Positions 38,265 to 47,590 of a stretch of DNA of 64,000 nucleotides are shown here, one piece after another. The position numbers and the translations under genes are program-made. This stretch comes from Lunularia cruciata (taxonomy: Eukaryota; Streptophyta; Marchantiopsida; Lunulariales; Lunulariaceae), in contig OX419755.1 in NCBI GenBank assembly GCA_948567375.1, positions 26,304,517-26,368,516 on the forward strand, given 5' to 3'. The notes under the pieces were generated by a model. It saw nothing but the letters and a program-made list of their open reading frames with translations, had not been told where the DNA came from and made no database searches. How positions within the stretch are numbered: position 1 is the stretch's first letter; each line of letters begins with the position of its first letter.

Positions 38265-39141
38265 GTAGAGGGGATATGTCTATTGGAGTTGTTTGGTGGG
38301 ATCAGCACCGGACTAGCTGCGGTGTTACAGGCGGGTATCCGAGTACAGAGGTACTTGTATGTAGAGAGAGATGAGACTGCTAGGCGAGTCTCTCTACATC
38401 ATGTGGCACACTTGGCCTATCGGTATCCGGAGTTATTACCGATGTCAGCAATCAGAGGTTACCAGAAGGCCTTACCAGGAGACATTTCCTTACTGGGGGC
38501 GCATGACCTAGAAAGACATGGGCCTATTCACTTGGTGATTTTTGGATGGCCATGTCAGGGACATACACGTGCGGGCCGTGGTTTGGGTCTTCAAGATCCT
38601 CATTCTGGTGTGTTTTGGGAGATGTTACGGATACTACGACATCTCCAGGTTCATCAGTCTGTTTCTCCAACTTACCTTTTGGAGAATGTTCCATTGATGG
38701 GTGATTCTCGCACTAGAGTGGTGGCGAGTACACATCAGGTCCATTCTTTGATGGGACCTGCTGTATTGTTAGATGCAGCCAGAGTGGGATCACGGGCTCA
38801 TCGTCTTTGTCTTTGGTGGACAAACCTTTTACCCAAAGAGGTTCTACAACGTAGTTATGATGGGATTCAGTGACTTGACCACATCCTTGTTGATGATATC
38901 TTGGATGCTGGGCGTCAGTCTCAGACAGTGGTAGTGGCTGATAGGTCATCTATGGCAGTGGTGAACCTAGTTGGACAGCCTAGAGCTGCATTTCCCACAC
39001 TCATGAGTTTCCCAAGCTCTCATGCTTTTCGAGAGGGAGGACCTGGACTTGTTTGGGACTCACAGTTACAGCAGTTGGTGGAGCCCAATGCTGATGAGAG
39101 AGAGCAGGCGATGGGTTTTTGCACCGGTATTACCGCTGTTC
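38265..39141 (+). pseudogene. DNMT3-like cytosine-5 DNA methyltransferase domain, main part (family D copy 1)
   Basis: C5-methyltransferase motifs stand in canonical order: I, LELFGGISTGLAA (about 38283-38322), which binds S-adenosylmethionine; II, YVERDETARR (about 38360); IV, VIFGWPCQGHTRAG (about 38536-38577), with the catalytic Cys of PCQ; VI, LLENVPLMGD (about 38678); VIII, LLDAARVGSRAHRLCLWWTN (about 38767-38826); a short target-recognition region; IX, ending EQAMGF (about 39105-39120). The motif VIII pattern (DA..V...HR...W.N) is that of DNMT3-type enzymes rather than DNMT1, CMT or bacterial types. Protease precedes it and RT follows, so it belongs to the retroelement and is not a host gene. 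A family II element interrupts it at 39142 and motif X lies beyond. Confidence 0.9.
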
Positions 39142-39820
39142 TGTAACACCCATTTGTGCATGTGTGTGGTATTGTGATATTTAGCTTGGTATTACAAGTA
39201 CTTAAGAGATATTATTTATATAGAGATAAAGGATGGTTCTATATTAGTCATGGTTAGCTAAAGTTAGTCATAGCTAAGATAGATGGGACCTTACTTTAGA
39301 GGAAGTAGGAAAGATGAGCACCACTATTTTGGATTTTAGTGTGTTGACTTGGTATTATTCCTAGGTGTTTGGCTTTGGGGAAAGAGTTGAGAACTCTTGG
39401 GCCCGCAAGCCTTTTTGTTTTGGATTCTTCTTTAGTCCAAGGATAGCCCATGTGAAGGAATCCTTGCTTTAGTGGTTGGGTCAAGATAAGGGGAATATGC
39501 CCATGTGAATGGATATTCCTTTCTACTTTTTGACTTTACTTGACTTTTAGTCTAGTAACTTGAGTTACTACGGTAATTAGTAACTTTGGTACGTAACTAT
39601 TTCACAAGTATATAAACAAGGAGTGAGGAGGTACTCATCATCCTTTCATTTGCAACTATCTCTCTTTCATTGAGTTCTCTAGTGAGCAATGTCTTGAGTC
39701 TTGGAGTGTTAGCCTTGGAGGAGTATGATGGAGTTGGGGTTCCTTGCCTTCTTAGTCCATGGTGCGCTACCATAATAGCCATCAGAGGTTCATCCTGAGT
39801 GAGAGACAGGCCGGCTCACA
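39142..39820 (+). repeat. 5' LTR of young family II copy
   Basis: TGTAACACCC...CCGGCTCACA, 679 bp. TATATAAACAAGG (about 39609-39621) looks like the TATA region. The primer-binding site TGGTTCCGTTGCCGGGA follows from 39825 and resembles the TGGCGCCGTTGCCGGGG type used by many plant gypsy elements. Confidence 0.95.
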
Positions 39821-40032
39821 TTTTTGGTTCCGTTGCCGGGACCTCTCTAGAAGGCAAGATAATGTTCCGCGTCCAATTCTACATTAGGCAGAAGGAGGCT
39901 ATGAGAGCTCACTTGGAGAGAACATTAGGAGAGGAGAGGGCTGAACTTATGTTAGAGAACCAAGATCCATTTGTATACCCTGTAGTTCATTATGATGTCT
40001 TTGAGGTGATTTTGTACATCTTGTACACATGA
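39799..40032 (+). other. Leader frame of young family II copy
   Basis: A 77-residue frame over the LTR end and primer-binding site, with the same module as at 11320-11553 (FRVQFYIRQKEAMRAH, GEERAEL, QDPFVYPVVHYD). Preserved in both copies of the family. Unknown function; the related modules in family I stand at the N-terminal side of gag. Confidence 0.45.
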
Positions 40033-40680
40033 GAGGAATTGGAGAGATTGTGTGAGGTGGATTGCAGATTTTGGGGATTAAGGTGATTTTGGGCAAAATC
40101 TCAAGTTTGAGATCTGGACTTGAGATTTCTACACATGATAGCTTGGGTTATCTTTCAGTTAGCACACTTGAAATTATTGAGAGAGCTTCTATGCGCACTG
40201 GGCTAGAATTTTTGAAAGTTGATAGGGTAAAGTGCTCCCGCAACTGCATGCTCTCTGGAAAATTGTACAGAGTCTGCCATTTCTTCAATTTTCAGTGAAT
40301 TGTCCTGAAAATTTCCAAGAAAATTCAGTGCATTGTATCCTACCTGGTGCCACAAAAATTAGAGAGAGATCGTTTTTGCGCAGGGCGTGATGAGTTTTTG
40401 AAGTGAGGGGGGTGGTTTTCAGACCAAATCTGAAATATGGGTGCTGAATAGAAAGGTGTCTAGGCCAAATGGCTCAATGAAAAGATCTGAAATTTTGCAG
40501 GGAGGGACGCCCTGGAGTTGTGATCAAGTGTGCAAAATTTCAGAGGACTGTGACGTATTGGTTGGGAGATTTGAATGACATTGTGAGGAAGGGTCAATTC
40601 TGCAGAGTGGAGATCTCATGCATGAGAAGCTTGAGATCAACAAAAAGCATGTTTGAGTGTTTAGATTCATCTTGGGGAAC

Positions 40681-41154
40681 ATGGAGAGTCATCAAGAGTG
40701 GAAATTGAGATTATGCAAGGTTCCCCAAGGGTTTGAGGTGATTGTAGGGGTGGATTTGAGGAAAAGAGAGTTTACAATAGAATTTGAAGAGAGTGTTGAG
40801 AGGATCCAAAAACCTACACCACTTGGAGGAAAGAGTGAGTCTAAGTGCTTTCTATGTGGAGAGAAGGGACATAAGGCAAGTTCATGTCCATTGACCTTTG
40901 AGAGCAAGAGATTGAGGGAAAGGAGAGGCTTACTTGACTTGGGTTTGCATGTTGGACCTTCTTCACCAAGATTGGGAGGGAGAAGATCTAAGACCAAAGA
41001 GTTGTGTGAGGTTTGTGGAGTTGAAGGACTTCCAAAAGGACATGAGTGTAGTGGAGTAAAAGCACTTTTGGAAACTTTGGTGAAGGATCTTGGAGAGAGT
41101 CTTAGTACAGCTACAGAAATACTACCACCTTCATCAGCTAGTTCTCAAGATTAG
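40681..41154 (+). CDS. Upstream zinc-knuckle protein of young family II copy
   Basis: A 157-residue frame starting at the ATG that matches the start of the older copy (ESHQEWKLRLCKVPQGFEV). A CX2CX4HX4C knuckle (CFLCGEKGHKASSC, about residues 58-71) is followed by a basic stretch and a second Cys/His cluster CEVCGVEGLPKGHEC (about residues 107-121). It lies 235 bp before gag-pol and is separate from it. An extra frame before gag is not standard for gypsy elements. It may be a nucleic-acid-binding accessory protein, or a split-off part of gag. Function is inference only. Confidence 0.65.
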   Translation: MESHQEWKLRLCKVPQGFEVIVGVDLRKREFTIEFEESVERIQKPTPLGGKSESKCFLCGEKGHKASSCPLTFESKRLRERRGLLDLGLHVGPSSPRLGGRRSKTKELCEVCGVEGLPKGHECSGVKALLETLVKDLGESLSTATEILPPSSASSQD

Positions 41155-41389
41155 TGATGGAGATAATCTTTCAACTTATGGATAAACTATCCATGAGAGT
41201 TAGATTAATATGCACTCTAGGATTTGATGTTGCTATAGAAATCTTGGAGCAACCTGAACCTTTTGTGTTCCCTAGAGTGGATTATTCTCAGATGGTGTTA
41301 GTCATGTATATACTCTATTAGTAATAGAGTGAGAGAAAAGAAAAGAGAAAAAAAAAATTAAGAGAAAAGAAAGATAGTGAGGGGTTAAG

Positions 41390-44300
41390 ATGGGGAAACT
41401 TCCGGTTTTCTTTGGCAAGGATGGAGAAGATGTGGAGGCCTTTGTGAGAGACTTCAAGAGAGCTTGCATAGGAAACAATGAGAGGAGGAAGAATGAGTGG
41501 GCCTCATTATTACCAGATTTCTTTGAGGATGCAGCACTTACATGGTATGAGTCAGAATACCAAAAGAGAGAGAGGAGAGAGGGGGAAGAGGAGTCTTGGG
41601 AGACTTTGACTTCAGCACTCATTGAGAACTTTCTTCCTGATGAGAGTTATGAGAGATTGATGAGTGAGGTTACATTTCTCAAGCAAGGAGATGGAGAGAA
41701 AGTGAGAGTCTATGTGGAAAGAGTGGAAAAATTGGAGTCCAGATTTCGCATAGTGTTGAGGAAGGGTGGGGATGATGTGGAGACTACAATGATTGGCATA
41801 GGGGCCATGCTCACCAAGAATTTTGTGGGAGGATTGAGACCACAAATTAGAAGCAAGGTGAGATATGAGAAACCTTCTTCCAAGGTTGAAGCTATCAAGA
41901 TCGCAATTCGTATGGAGGAGAGTTTGGAAGGGGATGAGAGTGATTTGGTGGTGAAGGAGGTTGTGCATCCTCCTCAAGGCTACAAGTATGGTGGAACTTC
42001 TGATACTTTGGTGACAAGGGTTGCACCACAAGTAGTAGTTGCTCCAGTTCTTGCACCTCCACCAAAAGATCCACTCCAAACCATCACAGAACAACTTGCG
42101 GATCTCAAGATCAATGTGGTGCAATTATGGGAGAAGAGAGAGGTGGATCAGAATGTAGGGAGAGGGCCTAGGAGTTATGGAAACCATCCATATAGAGGAG
42201 GCCAACCAGCCAACAATTTCAATGATAGAAATTGTTTTGGTTGTGGGGGAAGAGGCCATATCCAAAGGAATTGCCCAAATTCCACTTACCATGGAGGAAG
42301 GGGTTATGAGGGAGCCAATAGAGGGAAAGAGGGAGGTAGTGAAACCCAAGTGGCTCCTAATCCCAACAAAGGTAAGGGGATAGCATCCATAGATGTGGTT
42401 GAGAGCAAGTATGAGAAGGGAGAGTGCTCAAACTCCAAGGGTCCTAATTTGGAGCTTTTGGCACAAGAGAAGAAGAGAGCTCGTTTTGCAGAGGATGTTC
42501 ACTCTTCTCAAGGATTTACTTCAAGCAAGGATACTCCTATGTCTACTAGGAGCACTCGCACCTCAACACCATCAACAACAAAGACTCCAAGGAAGAAGTT
42601 GGGGATGGAGGACTTCTTGATCTCCAAGCAACAATGGAACTACAATGTGTTGGAGGATGTTGGTAGTCACAAGGCTAACATCACAGTGGGCCAATTAATT
42701 GCTTTGAACCCTACCTTGAGAAAGGAGCTTAGAGGTGGTTTGAGTTCTACAAGGAGCAAGAAGAAGAAGAAGGCAAAAGTTCCAATATCAATGGGGGTGG
42801 TGGATGCCAAGCCAGCACCATGGGAAGCTTGTGAATATGCCTCCAAGATTGATGTGAGAGTGAATGGTCACAACATCAAGGATGCATTGGTTGATGGAGG
42901 ATCAGCAGTGAATGCCATGTCAGAAAGGTTGATGAAGAAGTTGGGTATGATACCCTCAAGAGCTTCAACATTTGTGGTGAGCATGGCAAACAAGCAACAA
43001 GTTCGACCAGTAGGAGTGATGGATAAGGTGGTAGTTTCAGTTATGGGAGTTCAAAATCTCATGACTTTCCAAGTCTTGAAGGATTCAAGCTATGACTTAC
43101 TTCTTGGGAGGCCATGGTTGAGAGCAGCACGCACAACTGATCGATGGCACAAAGGGTACTTAAGGATTGGGCCATCAAACCATAGAGTCACTGTTCCTGT
43201 GACTAACACCACCAACACTTCACATTCAGATACCCCATCTTCTGATTATTGGGAATCAGATTCTGAAGAAGGAGCTTCAGGTGTGGACACAAGCATGGAA
43301 GAGGAGACTTCCACGGAGGAGGATGAATCTGAATCTGATTCAGATGTGTATCCCTTGTGTGCTATGGATTTTGCACCTAAGCCAGAGGTTTTGAAGGACC
43401 CAGATAAATCACCATTGACACTTGAGGAGGTAGAGAGAAGGTTATCTACCCTCAAGTATGGCCCAAATGTTACCAAGGAGGAGAAGGTGAGATTTGAGGA
43501 GATTTTCCGCAAGTTCATCCATGTGTTTGCTTTTAGTTACAAGGATTTGAAGGAAGTCACCTTGGAGGAGCACAAGATAGAGGTGGAGTCACATGCAAGA
43601 CCAATCCGCCAAAAGCAACGTCGCATTAGCCCACCAATATCTTTGGTTGTGAAGGAGGAGATTGATAAGCTCAAGGAGGCTGGATTTATCTTTGAGGTGG
43701 AGAATTCAGAATGGGTGTCTCCAATTGTTATTGTGAAGAAAAAGAATGGCAAGCTTCGGGTTTGTGTGGATTACAAGAAGCTCAATGCTGTTACCAAGAA
43801 GGACTACTACCCATTGCCATTCATTGATGAGATCTTGGAGGAGGTTGCAGGTCATGAGAGGTACAGTTTTGGAGATGGTTATAGTGGATATAACCAAATC
43901 AAGATTGCACCAGAGCATCAACAACTCACCACATTCACCACACCTTGGGGAACTTACGCTTTCAAGGTCATGCCTTTTGGGCTTTGCAATGCTCCAGCCA
44001 CATTCCAACGGTTCATGAACAAGGTATTTGAACCTTTCATTGGGAAATTTGTGAGAGATTTCATTGATGACTTTTGTGTCTATGGGAGCAAGGAGGAGCA
44101 CTTTGAGCACCTAATCAAAGTCTTGCAACGCTTGGATGAGGCAAATGCATCACTCAACCCAGAGAAGTGCATTTTTGGATGTGAAGAAGGTCTACTTTTG
44201 GGGCACATCATCTCCAAGGATGGAATAGCAGTTGATCCTGAGAAGGTGAGGAAAATCTCAGACCTTCCATTCCCTTCAAGCTTGACAAAGTTACGCCAAT

Positions 44301-46216
44301 TCTTGGGAATGGTTGGGTACTATAGGAGGTTCATCTTCTCATTTTCCAACAAGGCTTATGCATTGACCATCTACATGAAGAAGGGTGTAGATTACATGGT
44401 GATTTTGGAAGACAAGGAGGCTCTCAAAGCTTTTGAGGAGCTCAAGCAATCCCTTGTTGTAGCTCCAATTCTTGCTAAACCTGATTGGAGTAAGCCTTTC
44501 ATCCTCTACACTGATGCTTCTAATGTAGCTATAGGATGCACTCTTAGTCAATTAGACCAAGATGGGCATGATCATCCAATAGCTTATGCTAGTAGGCAGA
44601 TGGTTTCAGCAGAGAAGAACTACTCTGTCACAGAGAGAGAAGGGTTGGCAGTGATCTTTGGTCTCAAGAAGTTTAGACACTACTTGATTGGAGGGAAGGC
44701 CACAATTGTCACGGATCACAAGGCTTTGAAGTACATCTTCAACAAGCCTAATGTTGAAGGGAGACTAGCAAGGTGGATGATTCTCTTGTCTGAGTATGAC
44801 TACACAATTGAGGATAGGCCAGGAAAGAAACATGCAAATGCTGATTTGTTATCTAGAGCCTATGATCATGATGGAGATGAGCCAGTAGATGATTCCTTCC
44901 CGGATGAGGAGCTCATGACAATCTCAGTCACTCAAGAGGTTCCAATGGAGTACAAGGAGATTGTGGATTTTGTGACAAGAGGTAACTATCCAGAAGGGAT
45001 GCATGCTAGGGAGAGGAAGGCCCTTGCAGCAAGATCTAGACCTTACACAATGGTGGATGATATTCTTTTTCACCAAGGAGCAGATGGTCTACTTCGAAGA
45101 GCAGTGGGTAAGGAAGAGTCCATCCTACTCATAAAGGAGTTTCATGAAGGCTTAGTATGTGGAGGACACTTTGCAGGAAAGGTGACTGCTTTCAAGATTC
45201 TAGATGCAGGTTACCATTGGAGAGGGATTTTCAAGGATTGTCTTGATTATTGCAAAACTTGTCATGTTTGTCAAGCTTTTGCTAGAAAGTCTACATCCAC
45301 TCCACCACTTAGATCAATTCCATTGCTAGGACCCTTTGAGAAGTGGGGAATTGATTTTGTAGGACCTCTCAATAGAACCCCAAGGAACAATCGGTACATT
45401 GTGGTAGTTACTGATTACCTTACCAAGTGGGTTGAGGCTAGACCATTGAGGGACAAGAATGAAGATGAAGTGGGTAGATTTCTTTATGAACGCATTATCA
45501 CTAGGTTTGGATGCCCTTTGGAGTTGGTTTCTGATAGAGGAGGAGAGTTTACAGGAAGCATTACTACAGCCATGCTACGACACTTCTCTATCACACATAG
45601 AGTAACTACATCCTATAAGCCAAATTCCAATGGCTTGGCAGAGAGAACCAATCAGACCTTGTGCATGATGTTGGCCAAAGATGCAGAAATGGAGGGGGCT
45701 AAACATCATTGGGACAAGAGGATTCATGCAGTTTTGTGGGAGTATAGGACAACCATGAAGACTTCCACTGGATATTCTCCATTCCAATTGGTGTATGGTA
45801 TTGAGTCTACCTTACCTATTCACTTTGATCTTCCTACCTTCCAAAGCATTCATAGGAGATTGAAGAAAGCACAAGGAAGTGATGCAGAGAAGTCAAGGAA
45901 GGATCAACTCATGGAGTTAGAAGAGGCAAGAGCAGTTGCTATGGTTCGAGTGGAGCAAGCCCAAAGGAAACAAAAGGAGAGCTATGACAAGAGGCAAGGC
46001 AAGAAGAAGGTGGAGCCTTTCAAAGAAGGTGATTGGGTAATGTTGTTTGATTCCATTCGATTCAAGAGAGTACAAAAGAAGTTTTTGCCTAAGTACTTTG
46101 GACCTTTCATAGTAGAGAAGGTGTGGGGAAATTACACTTATGATCTCAAGGAGTTGGGAGGAAGACACTTTGATAGGATTAACCATGATAAGTTAAAGAT
46201 GTACCATAGAAGGTAG
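41390..46216 (+). CDS. gag-pol polyprotein of young family II copy
   Basis: A single 1608-residue frame. Order by residue: capsid-like gag (about 1-250), zinc knuckle CFGCGGRGHIQRNC (about 282-295), a Ser/Thr-rich linker, protease with LVDGGSAVNAMS (about 500), an acidic linker, RT with KLRVCVDYKKLNAV (about 787-800), PFGLCNAPATFQRF (about 862-875) and FIDDFCVYG (about 890-898), RNase H with LYTDASNVAIG (about 1039-1049), HHCC zinc-binding region with CKTCHVCQ (about 1288-1295), DDE integrase with GIDFVGPL (about 1319), VSDRGGEFTG (about 1381) and NGLAERTNQ (about 1412). It has the length and order expected of Ty3/gypsy gag-pol. No chromodomain and no envelope. Confidence 0.95.
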   Translation: MGKLPVFFGKDGEDVEAFVRDFKRACIGNNERRKNEWASLLPDFFEDAALTWYESEYQKRERREGEEESWETLTSALIENFLPDESYERLMSEVTFLKQGDGEKVRVYVERVEKLESRFRIVLRKGGDDVETTMIGIGAMLTKNFVGGLRPQIRSKVRYEKPSSKVEAIKIAIRMEESLEGDESDLVVKEVVHPPQGYKYGGTSDTLVTRVAPQVVVAPVLAPPPKDPLQTITEQLADLKINVVQLWEKREVDQNVGRGPRSYGNHPYRGGQPANNFNDRNCFGCGGRGHIQRNCPNSTYHGGRGYEGANRGKEGGSETQVAPNPNKGKGIASIDVVESKYEKGECSNSKGPNLELLAQEKKRARFAEDVHSSQGFTSSKDTPMSTRSTRTSTPSTTKTPRKKLGMEDFLISKQQWNYNVLEDVGSHKANITVGQLIALNPTLRKELRGGLSSTRSKKKKKAKVPISMGVVDAKPAPWEACEYASKIDVRVNGHNIKDALVDGGSAVNAMSERLMKKLGMIPSRASTFVVSMANKQQVRPVGVMDKVVVSVMGVQNLMTFQVLKDSSYDLLLGRPWLRAARTTDRWHKGYLRIGPSNHRVTVPVTNTTNTSHSDTPSSDYWESDSEEGASGVDTSMEEETSTEEDESESDSDVYPLCAMDFAPKPEVLKDPDKSPLTLEEVERRLSTLKYGPNVTKEEKVRFEEIFRKFIHVFAFSYKDLKEVTLEEHKIEVESHARPIRQKQRRISPPISLVVKEEIDKLKEAGFIFEVENSEWVSPIVIVKKKNGKLRVCVDYKKLNAVTKKDYYPLPFIDEILEEVAGHERYSFGDGYSGYNQIKIAPEHQQLTTFTTPWGTYAFKVMPFGLCNAPATFQRFMNKVFEPFIGKFVRDFIDDFCVYGSKEEHFEHLIKVLQRLDEANASLNPEKCIFGCEEGLLLGHIISKDGIAVDPEKVRKISDLPFPSSLTKLRQFLGMVGYYRRFIFSFSNKAYALTIYMKKGVDYMVILEDKEALKAFEELKQSLVVAPILAKPDWSKPFILYTDASNVAIGCTLSQLDQDGHDHPIAYASRQMVSAEKNYSVTEREGLAVIFGLKKFRHYLIGGKATIVTDHKALKYIFNKPNVEGRLARWMILLSEYDYTIEDRPGKKHANADLLSRAYDHDGDEPVDDSFPDEELMTISVTQEVPMEYKEIVDFVTRGNYPEGMHARERKALAARSRPYTMVDDILFHQGADGLLRRAVGKEESILLIKEFHEGLVCGGHFAGKVTAFKILDAGYHWRGIFKDCLDYCKTCHVCQAFARKSTSTPPLRSIPLLGPFEKWGIDFVGPLNRTPRNNRYIVVVTDYLTKWVEARPLRDKNEDEVGRFLYERIITRFGCPLELVSDRGGEFTGSITTAMLRHFSITHRVTTSYKPNSNGLAERTNQTLCMMLAKDAEMEGAKHHWDKRIHAVLWEYRTTMKTSTGYSPFQLVYGIESTLPIHFDLPTFQSIHRRLKKAQGSDAEKSRKDQLMELEEARAVAMVRVEQAQRKQKESYDKRQGKKKVEPFKEGDWVMLFDSIRFKRVQKKFLPKYFGPFIVEKVWGNYTYDLKELGGRHFDRINHDKLKMYHRR

Positions 46217-46251
46217 AGAGACCTTCACTTTGAGGACAAAGTGAAAACTTA

Positions 46252-46264
46252 GTCCGGGGGTAAA
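46252..46264 (+). other. Polypurine tract of young family II copy
   Basis: The tract CCGGGGGTAAA stands directly before the 3' LTR, in the place where plus-strand DNA synthesis is primed in LTR elements. Confidence 0.7.
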
Positions 46265-46943
46265 TGTAACACCCATTTGTGCATGTGTGTGGTATTGTGA
46301 TATTTAGCTTGGTATTACAAGTACTTAAGAGATATTATTTATATAGAGATAAAGGATGGTTCTATATTAGTCATGGTTAGCTAAAGTTAGTCATAGCTAA
46401 GATAGATGGGACCTTACTTTAGAGGAAGTAGGAAAGATGAGCACCACTATTTTGGATTTTAGTGTGTTGACTTGGTATTATTCCTAGGTGTTTGGCTTTG
46501 GGGAAAGAGTTGAGAACTCTTGGGCCCGCAAGCCTTTTTGTTTTGGATTCTTCTTTAGTCCAAGGATAGCCCATGTGAAGGAATCCTTGCTTTAGTGGTT
46601 GGGTCAAGATAAGGGGAATATGCCCATGTGAATGGATATTCCTTTCTACTTTTTGACTTTACTTGACTTTTAGTCTAGTAACTTGAGTTACTACGGTAAT
46701 TAGTAACTTTGGTACGTAACTATTTCACAAGTATATAAACAAGGAGTGAGGAGGTACTCATCATCCTTTCATTTGCAACTATCTCTCTTTCATTGAGTTC
46801 TCTAGTGAGCAATGTCTTGAGTCTTGGAGTGTTAGCCTTGGAGGAGTATGATGGAGTTGGGGTTCCTTGCCTTCTTAGTCCATGGTGCGCTACCATAATA
46901 GCCATCAGAGGTTCATCCTGAGTGAGAGACAGGCCGGCTCACA
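46265..46943 (+). repeat. 3' LTR of young family II copy
   Basis: 679 bp, identical by eye to 39142-39820. Family D sequence resumes right after the GTTC duplication. Confidence 0.95.
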
Positions 46944-47060
46944 GTTCCAGCAGTGTCAGAGGCATCCAGGCGTCAGGTGTTAGGTCAGGCTATGGACCTG
47001 AACTGTTTGACCTGGATTGCAAGCCTTGGTTTGGCAGAGCAGCGTAGGATGCGCTTGATA
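46944..47060 (+). pseudogene. Methyltransferase motif X region, family D copy 1
   Basis: It carries SEASRRQVLGQAMDLNCLTW (about 46953-47012), the motif X pattern (R..LG.A..) that closes the cofactor site in C5-methyltransferases. It continues the domain that stops at 39141. The uninterrupted order is seen in copy 2 at 30760-30870. Confidence 0.8.
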
Positions 47061-47590
47061 GGCATCACCACCCGGACACTTGTGAGCCCTGTGCCTATCG
47101 AGACGATTCAGGCACATGCTGGGGGCGATGGACCGAGTGGACATGGTATTCTTGGGACACATCCAATAGCTACTAGGGAGAGTGGTCTACTTGGAGTCCA
47201 TCCAGGTGAGCGTGGGCTACTTGGATTACACCCTTGGTCCACATGGGATGCAACCAGAGGACGTATGGAGCTTGCAGCCAGAGTGGAGGGAGTTTTTCAC
47301 ACAGAGGTTGGGACCTCTAGTGGTCGGGAGCATGACACTATTGCTCCCAAGGGCCCAGTGTAACAGCCAGTCAGTACGTCTTCCACTCCTACTACAGTTA
47401 CAGAGGATACTTGGGAGCCAGATCTTGGACCCAAGCTTACTGGAGAGGAAAGACGGAGGGTTTGGAGGTTCTTGAGGAGTCACACGAATTGTTTTGCCTT
47501 TAGTATGAAGGATTTGGGTGCTCTGAAGGGACCTGGTATACGGATTGAGCTGACTAGTGACACACCAGTTTTCCGACGTCCTTATTGATA
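47061..47590 (+). pseudogene. Linker between methyltransferase and RT, family D copy 1
   Basis: A Gly/His-rich stretch (GLLGVHPGERGLLGLHP, about 47176-47240) leads to the segment that precedes gypsy RT (FAFSMKDLGAL, near 47495). The same linker is seen in copy 2 near 30960-31440. No known domain. Confidence 0.55.

Larger units (their letters stand above)
39142..46943 (+). mobile_element. Ty3/gypsy family II, young copy (looks whole)
   Basis: Two LTRs of 679 bp appear identical, flanked by GTTC (39138-39141 and 46944-46947), a 4 bp target duplication. It has a primer-binding site, a polypurine tract, an upstream zinc-knuckle frame and one long gag-pol frame. No breaks seen. Identical LTRs mean a very recent insertion. 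RT sequence and lack of a chromodomain place it nearer the Athila/Tat side of plant gypsy elements than the chromoviruses. No envelope-like frame was found. Confidence 0.95.

Noticed and set aside
41390-46216. Envelope gene, which would make family II retrovirus-like
   Set aside because: The frame ends with the integrase tail about 50 bp before the 3' LTR, so there is no room for an envelope gene.
38265-47060. Methyltransferase as a host DNMT3 or DRM gene with a transposon next to it
   Set aside because: It shares a frame with an aspartic protease, is followed by RT and integrase, has a parallel copy at 29905-30970 in the same order, and lies within terminal repeats that have a target duplication.
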